The translations under genes were made by a program, and so were the position numbers. DNA of 35,784 nucleotides from Acephala macrosclerotiorum (lineage: Eukaryota > Ascomycota > Leotiomycetes > Helotiales > Mollisiaceae): the NCBI GenBank assembly GCA_014904845.1, contig MU119635.1:1-35784 (forward strand), written 5' to 3'. Below are positions 1 through 11,550 of the stretch, piece by piece (the first letter of the stretch is position 1; every line of letters begins with the position of its first letter). A model generated the notes under the pieces. That model was given only the letters and a program-made list of their open reading frames with translations. It did no database searches and was not told the DNA's origin.

Positions 1-732
1 GAGAGGGGTGGCAACATCACCTCAGATTTAACAATTAAAACAACCTGTGGGTAGTATTCGAGCGACTCACTATTGACCTTTGCCCTCCCTCCGAACTGCG
101 TATTCATTGGATATCTTTTCAATCAAATTCGGAGACGGATAGGTGTGCTACTGACCAGAAGGTTGTGGGTGGTGAAGGTTTGCGACTTTGGGTATGCATC
201 CTACAACCACAATAGCAACCAAGCATAAGTTATTCTTGGCCACTACCCCACTTCCTCTTTCGGCCATTCGACGAAATGCTGTCACGAATCGACCAAGGTC
301 CGCATTTTTCTATTGCGATTGTGGCGTCTCACGATGAAATGAGAGGATTCGCTTGTGGGAACGAAGTCTAAGCATCTGACTGTGTCCTGCCAACTCCACG
401 CGAGCGCGTGTACACACGCAATAAGCGCAGTGCAACCTTTTCGCTTTCGTTTCTTAATATCCCACACTAGTCGCGATGCTGATTCGATCATAGACGCGGG
501 GGCTTTGAAAACATGAAACATTCTTGCATCGCCACTAGAAAGATGCACGATAGAGGCACATGCATGACTCTTAAAGTTACACAGCGCTCAGACTCAGCAC
601 TCTAAATCAAGCTTCAACCTTTCATCATAGAAATGATATCGTACCTGCAGATACCGTTGATACTTAGAGAAGCCCAATGTCTCCAATGTTAAGTTCATTC
701 TCATTATCAGTACTCCACAGCACACAATCCAG
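1..732. other. Gene-free 5' segment
   Basis: I see no supportable gene here. The composition is ordinary, unlike the AT deserts. The longest open frame (282-548, minus strand) has no recognisable domain and no good start context, and I treat it as chance. The right-hand part is the probable upstream region of the secreted-protein gene that starts at 847. Confidence 0.5.
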
Positions 733-790
733 TTCTCTTCATTTCCTTTTCAATTTCCTTTGTCTTTTTCCTTATTTCCTTTCAACTCTC
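733..790 (+). promoter_or_regulatory. Pyrimidine-rich tract before secreted-protein gene
   Basis: A run made almost only of C and T lies 60-110 bases before the ATG at 847. CT-rich tracts near transcription starts are common in filamentous fungal promoters. The role is inferred from position and composition only. Confidence 0.4.
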
Positions 791-846
791 TCTTGTTGAT
801 TCCGAATAATTCTCAAAGGCATATCTTTTCAATTTCCATCGCCAGT

Positions 847-2607
847 ATGAAGTTCAACTCCAACATTATTTTCGTCGCTCTCGCTTCCATTTCCAGCGCC
901 TCTCCAATCTTTCAACGCCAGCAAGAAACTGCACAGGACTCTATCAACAAGTAAACCAAGACATCACAGTGCGTTCAATCGTTCTTATAACAATACAAAT
1001 GTTCAATACTAACACGGCCGCAGATTGTTAACAACTTCCTGAATGCAGTCGGCAGAGTGGTCATTAAGTCAACTAGCTGATGTCAGTACTGATGACTGAT
1101 CAGTTATCAGCCAGTCAGTTATCTAGTTTTTTAACTAATAGCCAGTCATTTGACAAATTCTCAAATAATATAATTAATTAGCTCAATTAAAATTTTAAAA
1201 TTTTAAAATCGTGATTTTGGTAAGAAATCGAAATAGAAAAACCTAATAAAAAGCTTTTAATTAATTAAAATTAAGCGAGTTATATTTTTAACGATAATTA
1301 AAGTATTTTACTACGGAAAAAAAAGTTTATATAAAAATTATATAATAAAACGTAATATTTATAATACGTTTTTACGTTAATATTTTATTAAAAAACGTTA
1401 AAATATATTATTTTAAAATTTAAATTATTAAAATAAAATATAATATAAAATATAAAAAATATTTTATTATAATAATAAATTTTATTTTTAAATTAATTAT
1501 ATATATATATAATACGATTATTAATTTAAAATAATTAAAAATTAAAAAATTCGATTTAATATATTTTTATTTAAATTAATTAATAATTAATTAATAAATT
1601 ATTTAAATATTTATTTATATATAAATTTAAAATATTAAAATTATAAAATTATATATTTTTAAAAATAATAATAATTTTTTAAACTTTTTATTAATAAAAA
1701 AACGTAATAAAAATTAAATTAAATATTACAATTTATTTATTAAAAAATATATTAAAAAAATAAATAATATATTTATATTTTTAATTTTTTAAATTATATT
1801 ATTTTTATAAATAAAACATATATTAATTTTATATTATAAATTAAAAAAAATTTAAAATTTAAAATTTTATAATAAATTTTTTTTTAATAATATTTAAAAC
1901 GCGAAATTATAAATTATATTATAAAATTTTTATAAAAAAATATAATATTATATTTTTAATTTATTTAAAAAATACGTCGAATTTATTAAATTAAATAAAA
2001 AAACTTATTAAAAGTAATAAGTAATAATATTAAATTATTTGTATTAAATTATTTTTTTTTTTGATTAAAGTTTTAAATTTTAGTGTTTTTAGTCTGTGCG
2101 TAAATAATTCTGTCAACCACTGTTGGGCTGACTAGTTTAATAACTACTCTGGCAGTCGGCAACTCGGCTACTCCCTCTTTAGAAACTATGCCAGTCCTCA
2201 CCACAGCTCTTGATAAACCCGTCCAGTTGATGTTCTTGACCAGCATGATTGCGCCAGGTGCCACAGCTTTGACTGATGCCAGCAACACCTTGATGCAGAT
2301 GTTTGGCCAGGCTTCTCAGGCCTTGATGGACACCGTCAACGCGAACAACGATCCTACTGTTGTGGCTATGAATGTAAATACCATCAATCACGTTCGGTAA
2401 GTCCTTGTCTATTAACAAACTTGAAAGGAAAGACTAACCGGTTACAAATGCAATGTCGTGTTTCCGAACATTGGTGTTCTCTGGGCGGAAGGTGGATTCG
2501 CGAATGCCGGAACCCTAGGAAACCACCTACAGGAGAAACTCTCCTATACGCACAGACTGCTCAAAAGGGCAGTTGACAGGGAGGGTCAAACTTGGACCAC
2601 CTGCTAG
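847..2607 (+). pseudogene. Small secreted protein gene, split by an AT-rich insertion
   Basis: The ATG at 847 opens a typical signal peptide (MKFNSNIIFVALASISSAS) followed by a Gln-rich mature start. The body resembles a hypothetical secreted family of plant-associated ascomycetes with an 'IVNNFLNAV' block near the start and a 'VFPNIGVLW' block near the end; I recognise the pattern but know no function. The parts are: exon 1 from 847; an intron with a TACTAAC branch site (1008-1014) and acceptor at 1021-1023; 1024-1076; the insertion; 2136-2396; an intron with donor at 2397; and a last exon from about 2448 to a TAG at 2605-2607. Three lesions are visible. A one-base frame break near 950 gives a TAA at 952. 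The insertion is flanked by ACTAG. The second intron's acceptor reads CAA where CAG is expected (2445-2447). Removing the insert plus one ACTAG restores the frame. Confidence 0.6.
1077..2130. mobile_element. AT-rich insertion with 5-bp target duplication
   Basis: The insert is 1,054 bp. It is flanked by ACTAG at 1072-1076 and 2131-2135, and interrupts the secreted-protein reading frame exactly between the two copies. The left edge (about 1077-1150) has degenerate tandem TGACTGATCAG-like motifs. From about 1160 to 2080 the sequence is almost only A and T, with residual C/G mostly as CpG. No coding capacity and no clear terminal inverted repeat are visible. A 5-bp duplication fits an LTR element or another 5-bp-target transposon, but the ends have been mutated too far to classify it. 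Confidence 0.6.
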
Positions 2608-4166
2608 AGAGTGGGCACGGGAGATCTACAGCAAGCATAAAACTCACGACTCACGAGGGTAGGATTAAAAGCATAGCCTAAAGCTCACAGACTTAAGTAG
2701 ACAGTCAAAGCGTTAGTTTCAAAGTTCATTGCTATATAATGCGATCTACACTCTCACCTTACCTCCACGCCTTCTCCCAGCCTCCCCGACCCTTCCCAGT
2801 TTCTTATTCGCTAAGTGCAATGCATATTTATCTATTGTAAGTTAGCGGAGGCCGTGAAAAGAAAGGAAAGAAAAGGATTAAAGGAAAAGAGAAGAGAAAA
2901 GGACTAAGAGAATTTTTTTTTCAAATCTGTAGCTAAGCGAAAAGCTTTTAAGCACTTGTAAGGGCTCCCTTGTCTTTCGGAATATCCAAACAAGTCGGGA
3001 AAGTCGGGGAACCCCACAAAGGCAATTTCAGGCCCTGCAAGCCTTGCGGTCAGACTTTTTGGAGCTGCAACAGGGTCAAAAATAGGTAGTCATAGGAGCG
3101 ATCCTCTTGCGCTGTAGGAGAGTTCTCCTGTGGGTGGTTTCCTATGGGGAAAGCATTACAGCGCCTCTTGGTTCAGCTGTCTGCCCAACACCAGGTGCCA
3201 ACGAAGGACCATATCCTATTGTTGTCGCATAGAGTTGTGACTGCGATACCTGACTGTAATCAGGTTGCTCGTTTTCCCCTAAATAGGGCCCTACGATATG
3301 TTTAAATCTTTGCATTAATTAAAAATTCGCGAGTAATTTTACTAAAAGGCTCGGTTTCTAATTATTTAAGCTCGGGCCTTTTTTTTTTTTTTTTAACCTT
3401 TTTACTGAAGCTTATACTACTCAAGCTTTCCCCCGCTGCACGTCCTCGTGGGGCCCCATGGGGAAAAAACGAGCAGCCTAACCGTAATTATAGTTGCATA
3501 TTAAGCGTTTTGGAGTCATTTTGGCGTTGGAGATACGGATGGGATGCATGGCCTGGGCGGGCGCATTGGACGGAGTTTAACACCTTATTGCGAATATATC
3601 GTAATAAATTATACTTTTATCTGAAGGCTGTGAGTGTTCCAATGTGCAAGCAACTTGCGAACTCAGGATGATGCTATAGGAGATCATACTCGATCGCCTA
3701 TCATGTCGCCTCGTCGCCAGGGATCCCAAGTGAAATGTAGCGGGCAAGTGCTCCGAAGGACCCAGAAGGTGCTTGCACACTCGCAACGATTAAGTTTGTT
3801 TTTCGGAATATCCAGCGCGATCCAAAAAAAATCACGTCAATTAATTCAAATTATAATTCACTTGATTAAATTAGATTATGATTACGTTAAAATCTTGATG
3901 ATTAAATTATGATTAAGACCTCATAATTTGATTTAATCTAACAATTCATCACACTGGGAATATCTTCTACAGAAGTAGATCTTATTACTTTCTGCGTTAC
4001 AAAGTTATGGTTTCCGCAGTGCCGGCAGCCCCAAACCCTAGTCGACTAAACAACTAGTTACTAGTCCGAGAAGAAATAAAAGTTCACCCCAAACACATCG
4101 CCACCTCGATTTCCTGCACCCCGCTCAATGCCCGAAGAAATTTTAGAGACTTGCAAAGAGATGCTC
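2608..4166. other. Intergenic segment with possible repeat relics
   Basis: No gene is supported over about 1.5 kb. A stretch around 2940-3300 has ordinary composition and short open pieces but nothing I can assign. A poly-T run and a CCCCATGGGG palindrome lie at 3380-3470. Around 3800-3960 the sequence is AT-rich with repeated ATTAAATTATGATTA-like units. These look like repeat remnants, but I could not classify them. Confidence 0.35.
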
Positions 4167-7100
4167 TCAAAAGACCTCACACAAAATCCTACCTGCTCCT
4201 TCAATCTGCTCCCAAACGTCCGTGCCAAGCACATTCCTCAACTTCTCTTTCACGGCCTTTACCATCTCACCACCACCACAAGCAAAGACCCAAGCCTTTT
4301 CGTTCACTATCTTTATCCTCAACATTTCCTTTACCTCATCCTTGTCGAAAGTGTCCTGGATCCGAATCTTGGCATCGTTACTGGGAGTAATGTATAGTTC
4401 GGCAAACATATTGTGTGCTGAGAAGTAATTAAAAGCTGGGAGGAGTAATTTTCCGTCGTCGGGAATATCTGGAGATTTTGTTGTGGGAGAGCGGAAGCCT
4501 GCGAAGAGTGTAATGGAAGGTTGAGTGCAGGGGTCCCCGCCGGAAGAGACAAGTTGGGCCAGACGACGGTTCAGGAAGGAAAGAATTGGCGCCAAGCCGG
4601 TACCTGTGCCGATCAAGATCACTGGGGTGGGCTTTGCCTTGGCACCTTGAGGAGAATATATGGACAATAGGGGGAGCGCAAGTGAGTTGGAAGCCAACTT
4701 GTATGGAATACAGCCGCCAGAGGAGAGAAGCGAGAGGCATGATGAGCTGAACCGCCCTCGAGGGAGAATTCGAAGCAGGATATTGACCTTGCTAGCGTTC
4801 TTAGCGTTGGTAGAATCATTAGCGAGGACTGAGGAAGCGATCGAGTATGTTCGTGGTCGGAGGACAGGCATAGAGTGCAGGATTTGAGTACGAAGCTCAA
4901 GAGTGATGACTCTGTTAGTGTTTCCTTCCAGCAAACTCAGCAAAACTTCAAAGACCGATGTGTTTTCAATCGTGGCCATTCCATGAGCCCAATCAAGTGA
5001 GACAAATGGTTGAAGCAGGTCGACATAATCGGCAAGGAAGACCTGAACCGGTACTGTTGGGACGGAATTACGTGCACTCAAGCTTTGTCCTTCCTTGGCC
5101 AAAGAATCTTGTCGACACAGTGCCACAATCTCGCCTCCATGAACGCGAAGCAAGTTCATGACTTTGTTGACAGTATGTAGAGAGTTGCGTGGAAGAAGAC
5201 GAATATGACCCATGTCTTGGTACTCGGACTCCAAGATTCCAAACGACATGTTCAGAATACCGTCAGGAATACAGTGAGCAGGATTGAAGGTGACAACCCC
5301 ATCTTTGAAGGTGTTAACCAATTCGTGTTGTCTCAAGTATCGGCGGATATTGCCTTCGTTCGAGTCTTCTTGGGCCTCGGTCTCGCCATCAATCATTCGT
5401 TCAACATTTTCCCACCACTGTTGAAAGGCAGCAAGTGGTGGATTCTCAATTGCAACATCACTCTGGACGACGTTGCGCTTCATCAAAGGTGCGACTGAGT
5501 TTTCTTGGTATAACTCGTTGACAATCTTCGCAGCACCATTGAAGGAGTCGCGATAGGCACCATCCCCGAGACCGAAAATTGAGTACTTCACTCCCGAGGG
5601 CATGTGAGAGACTGCGAGCTTGCTTTTGAAATTAAGACTGTTGGATGGTAATTCTCCATGGCCCGTGGTGGCGACGATGGACAGTAAAGTATCGTCTTTA
5701 TGGACTTTGGTGATGTCGAAGGAATTGAGACAACCAAATTCTCCAAGCAGGTCTGTTGACTTGGTATTGAGAAATTTCTTCATGCGCTCCGCAAGCTTCG
5801 AAGCTGTACCTCCTGTACCGCCAAAGTAGACCTGTTCGTCGAAATCTCGGAGTCAGTTTACTGCATTGTATGTTTTGGGAGTGCAGATACATGTCTTAAG
5901 AGTGCATTGTCTGGAGTGCTTTGGAACAATGCCGAAAGAGGGAATAATTCTATTAGAAAATGACACTTACGTGGACCTTTGAACGACTAGGTGGACCGAT
6001 GTCAATGTTCTTAATTCCGTTAGTCACATTGTGGTCAACATCAGTGCTGATACCATGTCGTCTCTTCCAGACCTTGACGGGATCAAACTTGTGCTTCGCA
6101 ATCAACGGCTTGGGTTGGTAGTTTGGTGCTCCACCGCGATGCCAAAGTGGTACGATACTTCCTTGAGGAGGAGCGATCCAATATGGGTCAGCAGGAAGTC
6201 GATATCCCTTCTCCTTCAAGTGTTGGTCATCAAATGCACACCAAGATTCCGAAGCGGCAAGAGTACTAGTGCAAGTGACTCTAGCATTAAGGTACGAGGA
6301 GTGAACTGCGTAGTTCAACTCTGCTTGAGCACGAGAAAGCCAAACCAGACGTTCGTGATTTGGGAGATCTTCGAAAGGAGTTGTGGTTTCTTGCCATCCA
6401 AGGGCCTTGACGACAGAAGGGAGAGCGTTGTACCGAAAGGTATCGGCGAGGTTCCGAACTCCAATTTCTGCGTCCATGAACCATCCCATGAAAGGAGATG
6501 TAGTGTATTGTACGCCACCGAGGTCGAAGCCAAGACGAGAAAGGCCTGGAAATTTGACCCAGTTGAGATCTAGAGCTTTGAAAGAAGGGTAATTGGGATG
6601 GCGAATTGGCACGAGGTGCGTCAGATCAGCGGGCAGGATGCCCATCGCAGGTTCGTCGTTCTCGGCCATGGCGACGATAGGAAGAAGGTCCCATCTGGAC
6701 TTCGGCTCGGGAGGAACCCAGCCCAGGCGGATAATGTCCTTCGTCAGCTGAGTATTGACAGGGTCACCCAGGATGCAAGCATTTCCCATTTCATACTACG
6801 AAGCATTAGCGAGATGGCATGACTAGAAAGGGGGGTGAGACTTACCCCGGCAAAAGTGAGCAATTGTGGAGACCACATCATTGGGCCAGTGCCATTGACA
6901 GATCTTGGCGGAAACATAAAGACTGTTAGATTAATTAGCGTAATTGAGATTTTCAAGTCGATCGCAATTTACCCGTTGGTAAGATTCTACCGCCATTGAA
7001 TGCAGCAGGTGTGTGCTGAACAATTGCGTCGATCATTCCTTGACTTGTCTTGACGTCCCTCAAATCAACTAACCTCAACTCTGGATAGTGTGCTCGCATA

Positions 7101-7734
7101 ATGCACTTCCTCGAATTTCTCCAAGCAGTACGGATTCCCCACTGCAGCTCCTCCCTCGTCTGGATATAGCCGGAACTACTCCAACCCTTGGCTTTGACTT
7201 TCGCAACGTCTCCATTCGGAGTGCGGGCATCCTCCCAGATTGTAGCCTCTTGCGCATTATTTTCGATCTCATGGAGAACGGCTGTGAGGCGTGATTGAAA
7301 AGCTGCTTGCGAGGGAAAGAGGCCTTCGTTAAACATCTCGTGCAAGAATGCTTCGGCTTCGAGTTTGATAGTAGCAATTGGATGATTCTCGCCGACTCGG
7401 GGCTCGAGAGGGCGAACCATGAGGCCGGAGGCGCAGAAGTTGGAGGTGCATCCAGTGGGAGCCAAAATTGGGCAGTGGGAGTGGATAAGGACGTGCTCCT
7501 TGTTCTTGTCCTAGAGCGTGGTTTAGTGAGGGTCCTGTAGTATATGGACTGAGATTGTTCTAAAAGCTGAAGGAAGGATTCGAAGGCCTCCAAACTTACT
7601 TGTGGATGATTGCTCACGAGTTGAGTCTGGTCAAAGGAGATTCGTTGTTCAGAATGCTCGGACTCAGGTGGTATTGGCAATGGCTGCTGTCCGCGGAATC
7701 CATCGCACTCCTGCTCTTGAGAGTAGGCCGGCAT
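4167..7734 (-). CDS. Nitric oxide synthase (oxygenase plus reductase)
   Basis: Predicted to convert L-arginine, O2 and NADPH to nitric oxide and citrulline. Five exons on the minus strand: 7734-7600, 7510-6973, 6922-6846, 6795-5971 and 5831-4167. All phases agree, giving 1,079 residues. The oxygenase half carries a CX4C zinc motif (C66, C71), the haem-ligand block AWRNSRKC (C181), the substrate block PFMGWFMDAEIGVRN with the arginine-binding Glu (E360), and the pterin-side block YWIAPPQGSIVPLWH (about 455-469). A short basic linker (about 480-525) stands where animal enzymes bind calmodulin. The reductase half has an FMN domain (526-670; ATTGHGELP), an FAD motif RPRTYSIASS (about 850-859), the NADPH motif GTGTGLAPI (from 933) and a C-terminal ACGGG. 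The FMN domain is short, without the autoinhibitory insert of neuronal and endothelial NOS. The start is the first in-frame ATG. Animal NOS proteins are 1,150-1,430 residues long. Confidence 0.9.
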
Positions 7735-8294
7735 CTCCAAATGGAGGGTTGGTCTCTGTATTATGGTCACTTTGTTGTTTCGAATGCGAATTTGCTTGGA
7801 TTAACGCAGATAAAGGTCGTTGTGGCACAACCGAAGAATAAGAAGGGATCTGGCAATCGTTCGATGATACTAGCCAAAGTCCTAGACAAGCTCAAGGTTA
7901 AAACCAGACCACAAACTGGATAAAGAGACTACACGCGATCCAGAAAAGCCTAGCGCAGGACTTCTAGAGCCGACAGCGACTTACAAGGTCCGACCGATGG
8001 GTCAAGCTAGACTGCTATGTCTGACCAATCAACGAAGCAAGTAGAAAAGTATAAATAACAGATATTCTAGGTCTTGGATGAATATTAGGGAATGAGATAA
8101 AGAATGCTGACAAGTGGGTTAAAACGATGATACGCAGAAGAGAGCAGATATAATTCGAAAAATGGATTGTTTGTGCTCCGTCTACGAATCTGAGATGCAA
8201 TAATTGTCATCCTCCCAATAATGTTGCTGGGCAAGGAGACCTATTAAGAACACACGTAGCTATTCATCGCATCATTGAAGCCAACGCTATCAAA
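7735..8294. other. Intergenic region upstream of NOS
   Basis: About 560 bp lie between the NOS start and the 3' end of the WSC gene, both on the minus strand. The segment must hold the NOS promoter and WSC 3' sequence. I see no gene, clear TATA box or repeat. Confidence 0.4.
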
Positions 8295-10040
8295 CTAGTT
8301 CAAGACTGAGCTTGGGCTCGTGCTGTTAACAACAATATTAGTGCCCGAACAACTCACCGCAGCGTATAACGTGCATGTTTTCGCCTGCTGGAAAGTCATT
8401 GCAGAAGCCTGGTTTGCGAACGAAGGCGGTACATTATAGCAAACACCGGCAAAGCCACAGTCAGGAAGGGCTCCGCCTGACGGTGGGGAATTCACATAGA
8501 ATGTGACGAATGAGGTGCATATAGCCGGGCCTATGGTCGAGGTGGTGCTGGTAGCCATGTTACTTGTCGAGCTGCTAGAGGTGCTGCTGCTGGCAATTAT
8601 GATGACACTGGACCGAGAATATGAGGTTGACGACGTTGTTGCCATTGGCATCGTGCTTGATGCTCGTGCGAAGAATCAGCAAAGCAAGCAAAGTACGAGA
8701 AGGCTGGAACATTTTGACTTACATTGGCGCATATAGATATCGTGGTAGTAAAAACAGGGAGTGTTATATTCTGAGTGATGATCGCGGAGTTTGTCACAGT
8801 CGACAGGACCGTTGTTGACACTATGCTAGCCGCCACTGTTAGGGTGAAGGTGCTGGTGGAAGCGGGTAGTGTAACGCTTTGAACGACAATCGCTGAATTT
8901 ATTGTAGTGACCGTATGTGTACTAGGTACCGCTATAAGTGTAAAAGTACTCGTGGAACCTTGTAGTGTGATGTTCTGAACTACAATTGCTGAAGTTATCG
9001 TAGTGACTGTATAAGTACTAGCTATCGGCGAAATAGAGACGGTGCCAGTCAGCCCTGGGGGTGTAATATTCTGACAAACGAGCGCAGAATTTGTGACTGT
9101 TGCCAGAAGAGTTGTTGTGAATATGCTCGTTACCAATGGAAGAGTAACAGTCGATGCCGCAATTGTGTGATTGATGGGTGTGCCGTACATGAGCATGTAG
9201 CCGACGTCTCCACACATTTCGAATTGGTTGCCTGTGCAGGGTTGGAAGCAATACGAAGGCGCCGCGATGACTATGCCAAGTAGCACTGGTGTACTCGTAC
9301 ACCAACATGTGTTCCCAGCTGCGGTGGCTGTCACGCCAAAGAAGTAATATGAGGAATATGAGGCTTCGCAGTCTTCGACAACCAGATTAGTTGGATCCAC
9401 GCTCGCTTGTACAGTCATGAGTGGAGAACCGACTGTGAATTGCCAGTATTCTATGAAAAATTAGTTTTCAGCGCTACAAGGGATTGAATGCAAAGGCTGA
9501 GAAAATGTGATATACGAAGAAAGGAAAATATGAATATCACCTTGCTAATTGTGGTATCTTGGCAGGCGCCCCTCGTGCAGAAATCGCCCGACACTTCTAC
9601 ACCGTGATTCTCCCGCCTTTGGAGGCTTTCATCGAAGCATCAGGTGTCGATATTGAATTTGAAGATTGTGCAGACTGATCCAAATTTGGCGTAGCAGAGG
9701 ATGACTCCGCCAAGGTATTCATCAGCGATGAGGAAGTAGAGAACGCTAGAATATGGCTATCATCTCCAGACTGCTCATACCCGTTTTCAGTGCATCCAAC
9801 CGTGCAGTTGTCCTTTGAGCCATTCTGGAAGGGGTCGAATGAAGTGTCGCTGCAGACGCAAGTATTCCCTCCAGTGACACCAAAAGAATTATGGCCAGCG
9901 GCCACACAAAACTTCAAACAGTCTCCAACGAGAAGAGAGTCGGATGTGAAGCTTGAGACGAAAGTAGCATCTGCAGGGCATTTTAAGCGCCCGATTGAGG
10001 CGACCTGGGGCGGTGAGTTCGAAGCTCTGATAGCTGGGGC
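8295..10040 (-). pseudogene. WSC-domain cell-surface protein, structure unresolved or broken
   Basis: Two cysteine-rich WSC-like modules are visible. The first (about 9995-9740) has CPADATF, CLKFC, CVC and CTVGC. The second (about 9580-9190) has CQDTTISK, EYWQFTVGSPL, NTCWC and CFQPC. A Thr/Ser/Val linker with near-identical units follows, then a Ser-rich stretch and a C-terminal cysteine module ending at 8295. WSC domains bind glycans, and many WSC proteins are surface sensors or secreted enzymes. I could not make one consistent gene model. No in-frame ATG precedes the first module, although a TATA-like site lies at 10281-10289. The first module's frame ends at a TAG (9597) while the next piece is open in another frame. 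The introns with acceptor near 9451 and donor near 8722 have mismatched phases. Either it is a pseudogene with several one-base lesions or I have missed an exon. Confidence 0.6.
8800..9030 (-). repeat. Coding tandem repeat, 96-nt period, in the WSC gene
   Basis: On the minus strand the linker of the WSC gene contains two adjacent 32-residue units, each with a 'TVTTI.SAIVVQ' core and a 'STSTFTL' core. More diverged units with 'TVTNSA...QNIT' lie on both sides. Thr/Ser-rich repeats of this kind usually form an O-glycosylated extended stalk. Boundaries are approximate. Confidence 0.6.
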
Positions 10041-10280
10041 TAGAAGCTTACTTGTATATCCTAAGGCGCTGGGAAAGAAACCAAGGTCGTGATTTAGATT
10101 GACAAATGCGTGAAGAAGATCGAATTGCGATTGATGGAGATGGACGAAGGTTTTGGAGAAACTTTGGCTTTGTCAGCAAAAACGATGCAAGTGGAGACCT
10201 ATAATTAAGTTCAGGAGGTGGAATCTGATATGGATAGGAAGAATGATGTAATTAACCCGAGGACGCAGATTTCAAGCTGG

Positions 10281-10289
10281 TTATATATA
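10281..10289 (-). promoter_or_regulatory. TATA-like element upstream of the WSC gene
   Basis: The minus strand reads TATATATAA here. Its position fits a promoter for the WSC gene. No in-frame ATG follows it before the first WSC module, which is one reason for calling that gene broken. Confidence 0.35.
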
Positions 10290-10299
10290 CCATAACCCA

Positions 10300-11550
10300 T
10301 TGGTATCTATGACACGACTGACATCAACATTGAGTAAGCTTTTGCCTGAGTTGTAAGACCGTGGTTACGCCGTTCTAGACTACCATACCGCGGGAAGTTC
10401 TCGTATCCGCAAAGCTGAATTGCACGCATTGTTTTGTCCAGAAGACTCGAAGCCTGCGACTAGAATTCCATCGTCTCTTCTGACTTCGCTAAAGCTCAGC
10501 GCCAAAAGGAATTTTAGATATCTCAGACAATCAGCATGCCAGTCGGAATAACCCCGAGGCGGAACGGCAAGGCAGATTCTAACGGTACGGTTCGGACCGA
10601 GACCTTAGCTTGAAGTCTTACGTCCATTGTCATGGTTACTATCCAGTCTGGAAGTCAACAGGTTGTTCATTTTTAACGCCCCCCGTCCTGAAGCGGGACT
10701 TACCGGCCTTCATCAGCTGTGGAATGAAGTATTCGAACCAAATTTCAGACTCGAATTAATGGCAGCTGCTTCAGTCTGATTTAGGATGTGGGATCTTCTC
10801 TCGGGAGAGAAATCGTGACACGCCACGTGACGCACCTGTAACTGTGATATAAGCCTCGTAGGCTGCAAAGCAACAGCTTTGCCTTTGACGATAGTTAAAG
10901 CTTTCCTGCTAGGGGAAAAAAAGTCCACGTAGAGACTTGCGGCACGTGTTTGCGCCAAGAAATGCCAAGATGTGTCGCTTTTAGCATTTAGCGCTCCCCG
11001 TAGAGCAGCTCTAGCCCCACGTGGGGAGAGTTGTAGAAGGGGAACGCCCCTACTCGCGCCGGCGGAGCCGGTGCGAATAAAAAATCTATATACTAAAAGT
11101 TTTATAATAAATTCAAGTCGTCAAAGGCAGGGCATGGCCGAGGTACGAGGGGCGTCCCACTATCAAAGAAGGCGGCCGACATATAGGGGAGAACTTGTAC
11201 AGTGAAGTATCGGCTTGAGAGGTAAACTCGCAACTTGTGGTCAAAACAATCGCTTGAAGGAATAAAGGTATCGGAGCGTTTCCTGCGAAGTCGCGAAAAG
11301 TGCACTCGGCGCGGCCTAGAAATGTTTCCAGCTCGGAAACCGAGACTACCGACTTCGCAACTGTGAAACTTTTTTGACTGAGGATCATGCAGCCCCCCGA
11401 AACTTGATTTCCAATTGCAATTCAGCATTGAGGGATTAAGTAAGCAGTTGACGGTCCTTTGTAATAGACTTTCAGTGCCACGTACCGCTGCCGGATGGAT
11501 GCCCCACTTTAGCCTCCAGCACAGCGATGAACATGTTGGACAAAGCAAAG
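10300..11550. other. Intergenic segment
   Basis: I see no gene between the WSC promoter and the GST gene. Short open frames here have no domain and no splice support. The one notable structure is the hairpin cluster at 11002-11075, listed separately. Confidence 0.4.
11002..11075. repeat. Cluster of four palindromes/hairpins
   Basis: Four self-complementary blocks follow each other within 74 bp: AGAGCAGCTCT (11002-11012); the perfect palindrome CCCCACGTGGGG (11015-11026); a GGGG/CCCC stem with a two-base bulge (11033-11053); and a GC-rich hairpin with 9-bp arms, one mismatch and a 3-bp loop (11055-11075). An A-rich stretch follows. This could be the structured end of a transposon. No protein-coding sense is seen. 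Confidence 0.55.

Noticed and set aside
282..548. 88-codon open frame on the minus strand
   Set aside because: No domain, no signal peptide, poor start context and no splice or promoter support; length is compatible with chance.
951..1023. Intron with donor at 951 (GTAAAC) in the secreted-protein gene
   Set aside because: It uses the same acceptor but joins to a frame that stops after a few codons. The downstream conserved block needs a phase-0 junction with a donor near 969, so a frame break before it fits better.
2940..3300. Retrotransposon gag remnant
   Set aside because: A short piece reads like a Gln/Leu-rich protein, but there are no diagnostic motifs and the frame is short, so I do not call it.
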